DNA of 64,000 nt, taken from Hymenobacter aerilatus. GTDB taxonomy: Bacteria > Bacteroidota > Bacteroidia > Cytophagales > Hymenobacteraceae. Every line of letters begins with the position of its first letter. The stretch's first letter is position 1. The position numbers and the translations under genes are program-made. Shown here in pieces: positions 17,201 through 25,363 of this stretch. Where the stretch lies: NCBI RefSeq assembly GCF_022921095.1, contig NZ_CP095053.1, forward strand, positions 910,501-974,500, in the 5' to 3' direction. The notes under the pieces are model-generated. The model searched no databases and was not told where the DNA came from. It saw only the letters and a program-made list of their open reading frames with translations.

Positions 17201-17408
17201 CGACCCGGCTACCATGGACCCGATGCGGGCAGGCACTAACAATGTGCAGGTGATTCAGCAGCCCATTGACTACGACCTATTGGCGGCTAAGCTGGCACCC
17301 GCTTTTGTGGCGGGCGTGCGGGCGTTGCCACCGCAAACCATTGAGCCCACGCAGTTCAAACGGTTAGCCGAAAATGAACGCCGCACTCAACTCACTAGCG
17401 ACAACTAA
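14235..17408 (+). CDS. Tail tape-measure protein
   Basis: The 1057-residue protein should set tail length. It is almost all coiled-coil (1-300 and 390-770, rich in Gln, Glu, Ala, Lys), with a membrane-like helix near 320-350 (ALRIALIATGLGAFLVLVGT) and a hydrophobic block near 850-900. The C-terminus carries the common FAEGGVVHGPSHAQGG and HYAEGGVVRYDP turns seen in siphophage tape measures. It is on the + strand, opposite to all other late structural genes. Length suggests a long flexible tail. Confidence 0.92.
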   Translation: MADQTEKVLFEIRLDDEQYKQETKLIRESLVALVLDIDKTKAQQKQLNEQRKLGAITDAEYAKKAVELRQQLRAQQADQRELEKGLVTLDKVYNSAAGSIDQLKARSAELTTQYNAMAKAGRLNTEEGKALTAELGEVNAELLKGGQVVNDNRRNVGNYTASFKAGLEPLIVELAKVRAQMQGLDQSSEAFDGLKRRAIGFETAAIRAGAQAGLSFEQAEAKIKDYGAQIQPVVENLVRLEQEQEKIEEGSEAYRKIGFQIAALGKELEQAPADTKKLSTALVEAAGNTDLLGGSVQKATELQQGYTRAQELARIAMGTSTGAAKALRIALIATGLGAFLVLVGTLFAYFTQTAEGGKILETVLARIGATVDVLTDRIGNFGKAVAQFFSGDFEASAETARQSFAGIGDEIERETKLAGDLSKARQQLERDEINNIDTNKKLLNQVERLKNIRDNEFNSLQVRKKANEDAYKIELEREKTLADLAARRVEILRQEIERRGGMTKATNDQLKTFKEAQNELADIQEDAAGKQNELITNRYQLDKEGQDAAKERAKAAADAAKKREEEALKRRREAIQLELVALDQQLKATTEGSDEELAILEKKLAKQRQLELTAKDLTIGQKKIIDAKYEADRDALVVEQNRKRINLALQEEANNIAARLVAVKRGSDEELRLQQQVIEKQRQQQLAAISERASADDRAAQERLINAQAEAQQTDLIYQNRAGAVNAFYLQERNALEQARAQGLVTEQQYSDALFQQELGRLTAQLEVAKRYGQDTAEIEQQITELRIQNIDRVTAKDREAKLQQLNSAIAFGEQLGQLFADTMSETGAQLQDFAAKALVLILDTISKAVIAAQVKIITEALASPESVATFGVAGFVKAGLIIAGLTAATAGLKASLTKSTPKQFAEGGVVHGPSHAQGGIPMYHRSGRYVGEMEGEEIILTRNVYRTPALRAAASAINVAAGGKPFAQNLQQMVAIPRHYAEGGVVRYDPATMDPMRAGTNNVQVIQQPIDYDLLAAKLAPAFVAGVRALPPQTIEPTQFKRLAENERRTQLTSDN

Positions 17409-17410
17409 CC

Positions 17411-17659
17411 ATGGCTACACTCATTTCGATGCTCAATACGCTGGCCGAGTCGGGTCAGCTGGCTACTCTCTACGCCGCGGGCGTGGTGAACCTGAAGACT
17501 TACAATTACCGTGATGTGTACCTGTACTACCAGGCCCTACGGACCACGCCGCGCTACGTTGATAACGCCACCCAGGCAGTAGAAGAAACGGCCCGGCAGT
17601 GCGGCGTCTCGAAAGAAACCGTCTACCGGGCCGTGAGGGAAATGGAGCAGGATGTGTGA
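17411..17659 (+). CDS. Small helix-turn-helix protein downstream of the tape measure
   Basis: The 82-residue protein ends with a clear helix-turn-helix ETARQCGVSKETVYRAVREM (about 59-78). The first half is helical with several Tyr residues (YNYRDVYLYYQAL). It follows the tape-measure stop by 2 bp and is followed by a strong terminator. A DNA-binding or regulatory role is inferred. Confidence 0.7.
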   Translation: MATLISMLNTLAESGQLATLYAAGVVNLKTYNYRDVYLYYQALRTTPRYVDNATQAVEETARQCGVSKETVYRAVREMEQDV

Positions 17660-17674
17660 AGGGTTGATTAACCG

Positions 17675-17724
17675 TATACAATAAGAAAAGCCCCGACGTA
17701 TGCCGAGGCTTTTCTTATTGTATA
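17675..17724. terminator. Strong bidirectional terminator between convergent units
   Basis: TATACAATAAGAAAAGCC (17675-17692) and its exact complement (17707-17724) form an 18-bp stem. It separates the + strand tape-measure/HTH unit from the leftward type IX cargo gene. Confidence 0.9.
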
Positions 17725-17736
17725 GACAAGGTCTTA

Positions 17737-19611
17737 TCAGTGCTGAATGATCAACCGATCTGTATGAGGCACGCCTTTTTTGATAGAGCGCACCTGATAA
17801 ACACCGGACGAAAGACTTTGAACATCTAGCTGCACTTGCTCGTCTCCTGACGGGATTTGAGCCGATTTACATAACACACCTTTGTTGTCATAAACCGACA
17901 CAGTAGATTCAGTATCCGCCCCTACGATAGTGACAGAGGATGACGCGGGATTTGGATACACTCCAGGGGCAAGGGTGCTGACTGATTCGTTTTCTGGAGA
18001 AGCGTTTGTAAGATCCTCCGTTTTCGACTTGGCCTGCAAATTTCTGTTGTACCAGGGGCTGGCAGTTATATGTATCTGCGCTGTGTTAATATTTCCACAC
18101 TGATCTGTATACGTCGCTTGAAGGGTTCCTTCTGTTTCGTATCCAGGTGATTGCAAGGTTATGGATGGCCCTGTATAACCATAGCTGTTAAATCCATAAG
18201 GGAGGGACCATTGAATATTAGAGTTGCCAGCCCCCACTAGGTAGTAGGTTGAAGTAGCATATGGATTTGTACTGATGTAGGCTGGGCCGTCTATGTAGGA
18301 GTTCGGCGCCATGCCGACAATGATTTGAATTGACTTGTAGCCATTCGATCCACACGGCCCTTGGCTTGACACGTGCATTTCGTAATTCCCTGCTGGGGTA
18401 TTAGCAGGGACATCTACGGTGATTTCGACCGAACCGCCTACGTTATGGCTGGACTGATAAATTACGCCTTGCCCGCCGTTTATGCGCCAATTAGCATTTG
18501 GTGCCGACCAATTAGTGGTAGTGGCTGGGTCGCCATCTGCTGGCGTAATTCTAATCTTGAAGGAGCTGCCAGCGCAGGCGCCGTACCCGTATAAATCTGT
18601 TTCGGGTGGAGGCGGAGGTACACCTATTTTAACGACGTTGCTGGTGTACCAGTGGTCGCGTCTGTCTATGCGATCCCAGTCGAATCCTGCACCCAAACCT
18701 GTACGGTAAAGGAGATGGGTAGAAACACGACGATAGTATGTGGTGCGAGTAATAGCCCCAGGTTGAAAGTTACGATCAGTAGCTCCCGAAATGTCATACC
18801 AATCCCTATTATTATAGCTATATTGCCACTGTACCTGTTCTTCTTCTTTTGCCCCTTTCCCATCGAAAGTATGGTAAGAAAATGCACCAAAATCCTTTTT
18901 ATCAGGAAGGCAAGATGAAGCAGTATTCATATAAATTAGATAGCTAGCATCATTGTTATTAGCGAGCGCTCGACCTGAAATACGGGTAGGTGCCGAATTA
19001 TATGGCACGCACTGATCTCCGCAGATAGCATTATATACATCTCCGCAAGGATATACTGCCCCTGTAACTACAACTGGGTTAATACCACCACAAGGAGATG
19101 TAGGCGGTGGCGTCGTGGGCGGTGGCGTCGTGGGCGGTGGCGTCGTTATAAATTGCAAGGGAATAGGGTCGCTAACTGATTTCTTCCCAAAAACCCGGTC
19201 TGTAAATACTGCTCGTATTTGGGTATAAGCAGACAATGTTTGAGGCTTCACGTCGCATTGCCCAGAAGTCGTAGCCTCTTTTATTCCTGAGCGTGGCCCT
19301 GGCCAAACAACTAATTGTTGCGCCGATATAGCCGGGCCACGAGTGCCATCTGCTTTCTCTGGAAAAATCTCTACGTACCCTTCAGTGGGGTCACTTTCTG
19401 GTTTATATAAAGTCACTACCCAAGAGGCCCTTGGGTCATTTTCCCTTACTTTCAAAGGTGTCTTGCTTGAAGATATACCTTCGCGGCACATAAAGTCTTG
19501 TGGGCTAGCCGTTCTAAATCGCACATCAGATTGCACTTGCGCAACTGCTTGTTGCCGCCCACAGAGCAACAATATCAGCAAGGCGAGAAATTGGTAAAGA
19601 TTTTGTCTCAT
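17737..19611 (-). CDS. Secreted protein with type IX C-terminal sorting domain (prophage moron)
   Basis: The 624-residue protein has a signal peptide (LALLILLLCGRQQAVAQ), an N-terminal strand-rich domain, a Pro/Thr linker of three PPPTT units near 168, and several Ig/PKD-like strand-rich domains. It ends with a type A sorting domain (VYPNPASSSVTIVG ... LSSGVYQVRSI...DRLIIQH). Type IX cargo is exported and anchored by the host Por system, so this is a cell-surface protein of the lysogen rather than a virion part. It is more AT-rich than its neighbours and lies between its own terminator and an AT-rich upstream region, typical of a moron. The exact activity is unknown. Confidence 0.88.
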   Translation of the reverse strand: MRQNLYQFLALLILLLCGRQQAVAQVQSDVRFRTASPQDFMCREGISSSKTPLKVRENDPRASWVVTLYKPESDPTEGYVEIFPEKADGTRGPAISAQQLVVWPGPRSGIKEATTSGQCDVKPQTLSAYTQIRAVFTDRVFGKKSVSDPIPLQFITTPPPTTPPPTTPPPTSPCGGINPVVVTGAVYPCGDVYNAICGDQCVPYNSAPTRISGRALANNNDASYLIYMNTASSCLPDKKDFGAFSYHTFDGKGAKEEEQVQWQYSYNNRDWYDISGATDRNFQPGAITRTTYYRRVSTHLLYRTGLGAGFDWDRIDRRDHWYTSNVVKIGVPPPPPETDLYGYGACAGSSFKIRITPADGDPATTTNWSAPNANWRINGGQGVIYQSSHNVGGSVEITVDVPANTPAGNYEMHVSSQGPCGSNGYKSIQIIVGMAPNSYIDGPAYISTNPYATSTYYLVGAGNSNIQWSLPYGFNSYGYTGPSITLQSPGYETEGTLQATYTDQCGNINTAQIHITASPWYNRNLQAKSKTEDLTNASPENESVSTLAPGVYPNPASSSVTIVGADTESTVSVYDNKGVLCKSAQIPSGDEQVQLDVQSLSSGVYQVRSIKKGVPHTDRLIIQH

Positions 19612-19748
19612 ACAACTAAGAATTTAAAAAGGTGATAGATAGTAGGTGTGAAAAGGTAAGGACAAGGTATTGGCCTTATCCGAGTTAAAACAGGACACAA
19701 TTAGGCCAATTGTGACTATAACATATATAATATTATATGTTATATAAC
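19612..19748. promoter_or_regulatory. AT-rich region with palindromes upstream of the type IX cargo gene
   Basis: TATAACATAT (19717-19726) pairs with ATATGTTATA (19735-19744) around an 8-base loop. TTGGCCT near 19670 pairs with AGGCCAA near 19702. The region probably holds the promoter of the cargo gene and the end of the tail gene transcript; I cannot assign exact boxes. Confidence 0.45.
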
Positions 19749-21767
19749 CTACTCTGACAACCGCAATAGCTCTGCCTCGCTACTCGGCTGATCTGCTTCC
19801 CACTGAGCCACTTTGTTCACGTAGAAGAAGCTCCCTTCTTCCTCCAACCATACTGGCTGTAGCTGCTCAAATGCCACAACCTCAGCAGCGCTCAGCCGCA
19901 CGGAGAGCGTCAGCGCCAAGGGCCGTCGTAGCACGGCAGCCAGGTGCGGGTAAAACGTCGGCAGCAACACGGAAGCAAAGTCCAACCCGCTGAACGTCGC
20001 CACCGGCAGTGCCACATCATGTAGCGTCGCTAGGCCATCCGTCAGATCAACTGGCCGGCTGTTGGCAGAGGTGTACAGCAAACGAGGCTGTGGACTTTGT
20101 GTGTCGTATTGCAGCGCAATCACCTCCCGCCGGGCTGCCTCGCGCTCCAGCTTGCTTTTCTTGGCGTCAGCCGCAATAGCTTTTTGCTCCGCCAGCTTCG
20201 CCGCGTCAACCGCATCTTTCTTCTTCCAGTAGGGCACCAACGGCAAGCCAGCCGCACCCGTAGGCGTGGCGGCAAAGGGTAGCGTCAGCACGTCTTTCGT
20301 AGCATCAAGCGTGGTATTGTCGCACAGCAGACTACCACTGCCCAGGTCCTTCAGCGCTTCCGGAGTGGTGCTGTCTTCCTTCCAGCGAAACCAGTTCACC
20401 TGCGCATAGTCGCCTACCCGCCAGCTGCGGCTACTGCTCTGACTCGCGTCAATGCGTCCGGACCAATCGGGCGCCGTGCTCAGGCGCGGCATAACGTTGG
20501 CCGTAGGCGTGAACAGCACGGCCCCGCTGTAGGCGTCTGTGCGCTGCGTCAGGCCATACAGCCCGATGACGGTCTTCACCAGTTCCTTTTGCGTCAGGTC
20601 GGGTAGCCAGTCCTGCAGGCGCACCAGGCCACCAGGCGGGAAGTCTTCCAGTAGTTCTACTTCGAAGATGTCCAGGTCATCCAGCGGGCTGTTGCCGTAC
20701 TCCCACCGCTCGCCTACCACAACCTTCGTCCGCTCCTTGCCGCTCAGCCGTACCGTGACGGTGTCCCCAGTCTGCAACAGCATCCGCTCTTTTTCAGCCA
20801 ATAACCCCACAGCAGCGCTGCCTGTGCTAACAAAATCCTGCGCTACTGGCTTCCCGTTCACCAGCACTTCCAGCGTACCCGATACGCGGCCCACATCGCA
20901 ACGCAGGAACAGCCTGAGCCCTGCCTTCAGTCGGTAATAGCCCGCCAGTTGAATGGTCCGTACGCCCGTGGTGGCGTTGTAGCCGCCGCCGGGGTCTACG
21001 TAGCGTGGCGCCGCTACCGAGTCATACACCAGCGTATGCGTAAACTCACTGGTCTTCAGCACCCGGCCAGCCGTACCCAGACCACCGGAGCGCTGAGCGG
21101 CGCTGGTGTGCTCCTTGCGCACCTTTTCGCCATAGCCAAACGGCTCCGTCGCCGGCATCACCAACTGGTCGAACTCGGGCGGCATCGGCCCACCCCACAC
21201 GGTACCCGCTTCCTTGAAAATTTGCTCCCAGACAGCACGCACGTAGGCAGTAGGCCATAGCCCCGCCTCAAACACATTCAGCGCCGTGTCGGCCACCGGA
21301 GCACCCTGGCCACGGTCGTACAGCTCGTAACGGTAGGCACTGGTGCGCAGGCTGCCATCCAGGATGCCGTTCAGGCTCCACACGTGGTCGTACTGGCTCA
21401 AGTCCAGCTCACGTAGTTTCTTATCCCCGAGGGCCGCGTAGAAGTCGCTGTTGCCGCCAAAAACCTGCACTTCGAAGCCTTCGTGGCGCGTGTGGCCCCA
21501 GGTAAGCAGTTGGCCCCGTGGCACTACCTCTACGCCACCCAGGCGCAGCACCGCTGGCACCTTGCGGTAGGGTAGTTGCGTAGTGCTGGTGCCTTGCTCG
21601 GCATGGCCCAGGGCCCGGCGCACCGGGGCGGCATCCGGCAGATTGATGGTGGTCGAGTAGTCCGACTGCACCGAGTCAAGCTTCGTCAGATCGTTGTCGC
21701 AACGCGTGACAGCCACGCGGTCGACCAAGAACGTAGCGTCGGAATCAGGTAAGAGCAGTTCGTTCAT
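19749..21767 (-). CDS. Large tail-associated protein
   Basis: The 672-residue protein lies 2 bp after the 138-residue tail gene. The first 150 residues (DNDLTKLDSVQSDYSTTINLPD; VQVFGGNSDFYAALGDKKLRELDLSQYDH) resemble tail-tip or distal-tail proteins of Bacteroidota phages. A middle part is strand-rich, with LVRLQDWLPDLTQKELVKTVIGLYGL, a feature common in tail hub proteins. A coiled-coil is present near 525-550. Function as baseplate/tail hub is inferred from position and size. Confidence 0.6.
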   Translation of the reverse strand: MNELLLPDSDATFLVDRVAVTRCDNDLTKLDSVQSDYSTTINLPDAAPVRRALGHAEQGTSTTQLPYRKVPAVLRLGGVEVVPRGQLLTWGHTRHEGFEVQVFGGNSDFYAALGDKKLRELDLSQYDHVWSLNGILDGSLRTSAYRYELYDRGQGAPVADTALNVFEAGLWPTAYVRAVWEQIFKEAGTVWGGPMPPEFDQLVMPATEPFGYGEKVRKEHTSAAQRSGGLGTAGRVLKTSEFTHTLVYDSVAAPRYVDPGGGYNATTGVRTIQLAGYYRLKAGLRLFLRCDVGRVSGTLEVLVNGKPVAQDFVSTGSAAVGLLAEKERMLLQTGDTVTVRLSGKERTKVVVGERWEYGNSPLDDLDIFEVELLEDFPPGGLVRLQDWLPDLTQKELVKTVIGLYGLTQRTDAYSGAVLFTPTANVMPRLSTAPDWSGRIDASQSSSRSWRVGDYAQVNWFRWKEDSTTPEALKDLGSGSLLCDNTTLDATKDVLTLPFAATPTGAAGLPLVPYWKKKDAVDAAKLAEQKAIAADAKKSKLEREAARREVIALQYDTQSPQPRLLYTSANSRPVDLTDGLATLHDVALPVATFSGLDFASVLLPTFYPHLAAVLRRPLALTLSVRLSAAEVVAFEQLQPVWLEEEGSFFYVNKVAQWEADQPSSEAELLRLSE

Positions 21768-21769
21768 GG

Positions 21770-22186
21770 CTAGTTGCTCAGCGCGTTACGGGCGGGTAGC
21801 TCCAGTTCGAAGCTCAGCTCATGCAGGCCATCTCGGGGCGTAAACTGTGCAGAGCCGGGCACTAGGTACACGGGTGTGAGCTTGCCGCTGTAATCTTGCA
21901 GATAGACTTGTGGTGAGTCTAACAGGGTCGTCAGCGCCTGTACCTGCAAGGTATCCAGGCCACCCGCATACAGCACTTGCGAGGTGTAACCAGGGCGCCG
22001 CACAGCGACAGTGCGGCGGGTACCGGCGGGCTGCCAGCTGGTGGCATTGCGCACCTCCGTTTTCTGGTCGTCGTCGCCGCTAAATAAAAAACCTTCGAGG
22101 TTGCCTAATGGACTGAGCCAGCGTAAGTACGTGCCGGCCGGTGGGCACAAGTCGATTGCGATGAGAAGCGGGGCTGTGTAGGGCAT
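21770..22186 (-). CDS. Small tail protein
   Basis: The 138-residue protein is strand-rich, with SPLGNLEGFLFSGDDDQKTEVRN and RRPGYTSQVLYAGGLDTLQVQALTTLL, reminiscent of distal tail proteins. It is the first gene after a late regulatory element and is followed by the large tail gene. Confidence 0.55.
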   Translation of the reverse strand: MPYTAPLLIAIDLCPPAGTYLRWLSPLGNLEGFLFSGDDDQKTEVRNATSWQPAGTRRTVAVRRPGYTSQVLYAGGLDTLQVQALTTLLDSPQVYLQDYSGKLTPVYLVPGSAQFTPRDGLHELSFELELPARNALSN

Positions 22187-22228
22187 AGGGTAAATATCCT
22201 ATAGCCTGTTAGCCAGTGCAAAAGAACT

Positions 22229-22245
22229 TGCCGAAAGCGTAACTC
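22229..22245 (-). promoter_or_regulatory. Late regulatory element, copy c (upstream of the small tail gene)
   Basis: Minus strand GAGTTACGCTTTCGGCA, 43-59 bp upstream of the ATG at 22186. Only one of the two half-sites seen in copies a and b is recognisable. Confidence 0.5.
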
Positions 22246-22265
22246 GGTTTTCAGGCAGGCACAAA

Positions 22266-22294
22266 AAAGCCGCCTGCGGGTGGCAGGCGGCTTT
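22266..22294 (-). terminator. Terminator after the 50-residue membrane gene
   Basis: AAAGCCGCCTGC (22266-22277) pairs with GCAGGCGGCTTT (22283-22294); T-rich tract follows on the minus strand. Confidence 0.75.
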
Positions 22295-22299
22295 CATGA

Positions 22300-22452
22300 T
22301 TACCATCCAAACAGGAGGATCAACGTAAGAAATACTAGAAAAATGATTATTGCTAGAAACCAACCTATCCGTTCAGGTACTGCTGTGCTGCGTACACGTC
22401 GCCTTCTGCCAAAAAATCTCATATTACCAAGTAAGTTTGCGTCACCAAACAT
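22300..22452 (-). CDS. Small basic membrane protein, 50 residues
   Basis: This short gene begins MFGDANLLGNMRFFGRRRRV and ends with one membrane helix IGWFLAIIIFLVFLTLILLF followed by GW. A basic N-terminus then a single helix gives a type II-like topology with the N-terminus inside. A terminator follows 6 bp after the stop. It sits between the tail fibre and small tail genes; it may act in lysis or infection, but there is no direct evidence. Confidence 0.6.
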   Translation of the reverse strand: MFGDANLLGNMRFFGRRRRVRSTAVPERIGWFLAIIIFLVFLTLILLFGW

Positions 22453-22454
22453 CT

Positions 22455-22574
22455 ATGTTAATGAAGATCTGGAATTATATCGTTCGTTGGTATCAGTTAC
22501 GGGAGTTAAAAAGACGTGCACGTGGCATCACTCCAATCTATCCGCTCGATTACGACGACATCGCAGAGGACTAG
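22455..22574 (+). CDS. Possible small protein, 39 residues
   Basis: The frame from ATG 22455 gives a basic-aromatic start MLMKIWNYIVRWYQLRELK and an acidic end YPLDYDDIAED, which looks protein-like. Its stop overlaps the stop of the convergent fibre gene through a shared CTAG. It would start 2 bp from the divergent start at 22452, leaving no room for a promoter, so it may be spurious. Confidence 0.3.
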   Translation: MLMKIWNYIVRWYQLRELKRRARGITPIYPLDYDDIAED

Positions 22575-25363
22575 AGGTACTGTTCGAAACGGTAGAAGTT
22601 ATTCTGGCCGCCGTCGACCGGATACCACTGGATAGTATGTGTGGCGCCATCGTTGAATTTGAAGTCGAACACAATCTGCCCGTTCGCAACCGGAAAAGGA
22701 CCAGCGACAGCAACGCCATCCACGGTTACGACCATCGCACTAGGATTCGTAGTGCCGAACAATAGGTTCGAGCCAGGCGAGTCTGCGGAGGAGGCTGGCC
22801 AGCGTAGCCGACCGCCTTTCGTGCTAGTATGCCGGTACCACAAGGCGGGGTCGCGGCCGACCGTCCTGAATTCGGTGTTAGCTGGCACGCCAGATGGACC
22901 TGAATTGCCAGTGGAGTACAGGTAGCCGTACTGTCCATTCTCTGAGATATTGGCGTGATTGAACGGAATTTCTACGAAGTCCAGTACGACAGTAGCCTTC
23001 GTAAATGCCTGACTTTCTCGTTCTAAGCTAGCGTAGTAGTTGCCTACAGCAATCGAGTACACCACAACTTTTCCGTCAACGTCACCGACGCTAATTAGTC
23101 CATCTGACGGCACGGGCTGCGCTGTAGCAGAGCCAGGCAAGCGGTAGCGGGCGGCGGCTAGGCCAGCTGCGTTGGCTACTACTCGAATTGTATTATTCGT
23201 GTCGTTGTAATCTGCGAAGGTTGGTGCTGCTGGCGTCGTTTTTTGTGGTTGTGTTGTGCCAGTAGCCACCAACTGAATGATAGGTAATAGCTGCTGGGCA
23301 TATTCCTCGTGGCCAACATTTCCCCAGTGGAAGCTATCGAACGGCACACCACCATTGCCAGTGCCTCCCACGCCCCCGAACATATCCAGCGCGAAATAGT
23401 CTGTGTTACTCGGGTAGTTCAGGCGGTTTATTTTGTCATTATTGTAAAAGTCTGCGAACCCAGCCGCGCCAACACTGCCCAGCGCGTTTTGCTGCAACCA
23501 CGTACAAAAATCTCCAAACCATGCAGCATGTGGACGGCCTTGGTGGGCGCTTGGTTCTATTGCACTAGACACGATTAATTTACCGCCTAACGCTTCTACC
23601 TTTGCTTTGGCATCGATTAGATTTTGTTTCGCCTGTGCAGTGCTGACGCCGTTGTTGTTATCATTGGTGCCCATCATATAGCACACTACTAGGCCAGGAT
23701 ATTTAGTCTTATCCCATGCCGCGCTAGCTTGGTCTATCTGCCCCGAAGCGTTAGCGCTAGTAGCGCCGCCAAAGCCAAAATTTGCGGTGCCATAATTGGT
23801 GCCCGACCAACGCTTTCCATCCGTTTTTGTGGCGCCTAAACGTTCAGAAATAAGCGAGTAAAACGATTTGCCAGGACTGGTGAAATATGGCTGTGCGGCG
23901 GTGCCTTCGCCGCCGTCGGTGTTGCTGTCACCCACAAAGGCGATAAAGGTTTTTTGCCCGCCCGTTGCGGCTGCCTGCACTGTCACGCTTCGCACCGTCG
24001 AAATCCTCTGCGTCCCGGCTGCGTCCGTAACCGTGTTGGTGAGAGCATAGGAGCCGGCCGCGGTTGGCGTCCAAGTACCAGAATAGGTGGCGGCGCTACC
24101 TTCATAAATCGTAGCAGGCACACCGGTCGCACTGTTTTCCGCTACTACCTTCAGGCTGTAGGGCGCCGTGCCGCCACTGGCCGTGGCCTGGTAGGCAATG
24201 GCGGTGCCGACTGTAGTTGTGTTGCCGTTTGGCAGCGTCAGGCCCGCCGCCAGCGTTGCTGCTGCGGCCTGTGTTGTCGCTGAAGCACTCGCATAGTCCG
24301 AGTCCTGATAGCCCGAGGCCTGCGCTTTGGCGCGGGTGTAGTAGGTCGTGTTGGCCGTGAGCCCTGACCAGTTCTTGGTGGTACCACTTTGCGTAGCAGC
24401 CTGCGCATTTTGAGTGAAGCTGCTGTCAGTGGCTAGCTCAAACACGTAGCTGGTGGCATTGGCTACCGCGCTGAGTGCTGTGCTGATGGCGTTGGCAGAG
24501 GTAGCCGAGGCCTGATAGCCCGTAGGCGTGCTGAGCTTGGGTAACGTGGCAGGCTGCACGTTGAGCGTGATGCTAGCCACCTGCACGTTGCCGGCAGCGT
24601 CGGAGGCCTGTGCCTGGAGCGTGAGCGGACCGAGCGCTGAGGGAACGACGAAAGGCAGCGTGTAGGTGCTGCCGTTCTTGTTGGCGACACCTATCGTTGC
24701 GCCTGTACTACCGTTCGTATAGCTAACAGCTGTCACAGCTACGTTATCGGTGGCGATTGATGTAAGCGTCAGTTGCTGGCCAGGGTTGACGGTAGCACCC
24801 GAAGCAGGCGCGGTAAAGGTGAGGTTTGGTGCGGTGGTGTCGGTAACGGCTGGTGGTGTCACCGTGCTGCCTCCTCCAACAGCTACCCCAATCGGTCGCC
24901 ACTTGCCACCGAATTTGCGGTAGACTGACAATGTTTTGTCGTTCGGGTTCGTATACAGCCACAGGTTGTCATCCACGCCCAATGCGTCATCCGGCGCATA
25001 GGCCTCGGCAAATACGATGGTGCCATCCTGCCCATCGTCACCATCCTGCGGCTGTTGATAGTCGATACCTGCCTGTGGCTTGGCCCCGTCGCTGCCCTTG
25101 GCAATGTACTGGAACGCATAGACACTATTTAGCCGCTGGTACACACGCCCGTTGGTGGTGTCGGTATACGTGTCGTAGTCCTTGCCGAGCGAGTTAGCGG
25201 GTAGCCCAGCGCCAAAGCGTGGCACCGAGGCGGAGCCGGTAGCGCGTAGGGCGAGGATGTCCGTTTTTACGGCGTTGAGCACGGCCCGCAACTCAGCGGC
25301 CGTGTTGCTGCCGCCGTCTTCAAACGCGGCAATGAGTTGATTGTATTGTTGCTCCGTTGCCAT
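22571..25363 (-). CDS. Tail fibre/receptor-binding protein with Ig, FN3 and SGNH-esterase regions
   Basis: The 930-residue protein has an N-terminal virion-attachment region with a short collagen-like turn (QPQDGDDGQDG, near 105). Bacterial Ig-like repeats (about 170-270 and 370-455) flank an FN3-like region (about 275-365). From about 470 an SGNH hydrolase domain follows: GDSNTDGGEG with nucleophile Ser, GTNDNN block, and a C-terminal FDSFHWGNVGH with Asp and His. A strand-rich C-terminal domain follows (about 780-930). SGNH domains in fibres often de-acetylate surface glycans, so this is a probable receptor-modifying adhesin. Confidence 0.88.
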   Translation of the reverse strand: MATEQQYNQLIAAFEDGGSNTAAELRAVLNAVKTDILALRATGSASVPRFGAGLPANSLGKDYDTYTDTTNGRVYQRLNSVYAFQYIAKGSDGAKPQAGIDYQQPQDGDDGQDGTIVFAEAYAPDDALGVDDNLWLYTNPNDKTLSVYRKFGGKWRPIGVAVGGGSTVTPPAVTDTTAPNLTFTAPASGATVNPGQQLTLTSIATDNVAVTAVSYTNGSTGATIGVANKNGSTYTLPFVVPSALGPLTLQAQASDAAGNVQVASITLNVQPATLPKLSTPTGYQASATSANAISTALSAVANATSYVFELATDSSFTQNAQAATQSGTTKNWSGLTANTTYYTRAKAQASGYQDSDYASASATTQAAAATLAAGLTLPNGNTTTVGTAIAYQATASGGTAPYSLKVVAENSATGVPATIYEGSAATYSGTWTPTAAGSYALTNTVTDAAGTQRISTVRSVTVQAAATGGQKTFIAFVGDSNTDGGEGTAAQPYFTSPGKSFYSLISERLGATKTDGKRWSGTNYGTANFGFGGATSANASGQIDQASAAWDKTKYPGLVVCYMMGTNDNNNGVSTAQAKQNLIDAKAKVEALGGKLIVSSAIEPSAHQGRPHAAWFGDFCTWLQQNALGSVGAAGFADFYNNDKINRLNYPSNTDYFALDMFGGVGGTGNGGVPFDSFHWGNVGHEEYAQQLLPIIQLVATGTTQPQKTTPAAPTFADYNDTNNTIRVVANAAGLAAARYRLPGSATAQPVPSDGLISVGDVDGKVVVYSIAVGNYYASLERESQAFTKATVVLDFVEIPFNHANISENGQYGYLYSTGNSGPSGVPANTEFRTVGRDPALWYRHTSTKGGRLRWPASSADSPGSNLLFGTTNPSAMVVTVDGVAVAGPFPVANGQIVFDFKFNDGATHTIQWYPVDGGQNNFYRFEQYL

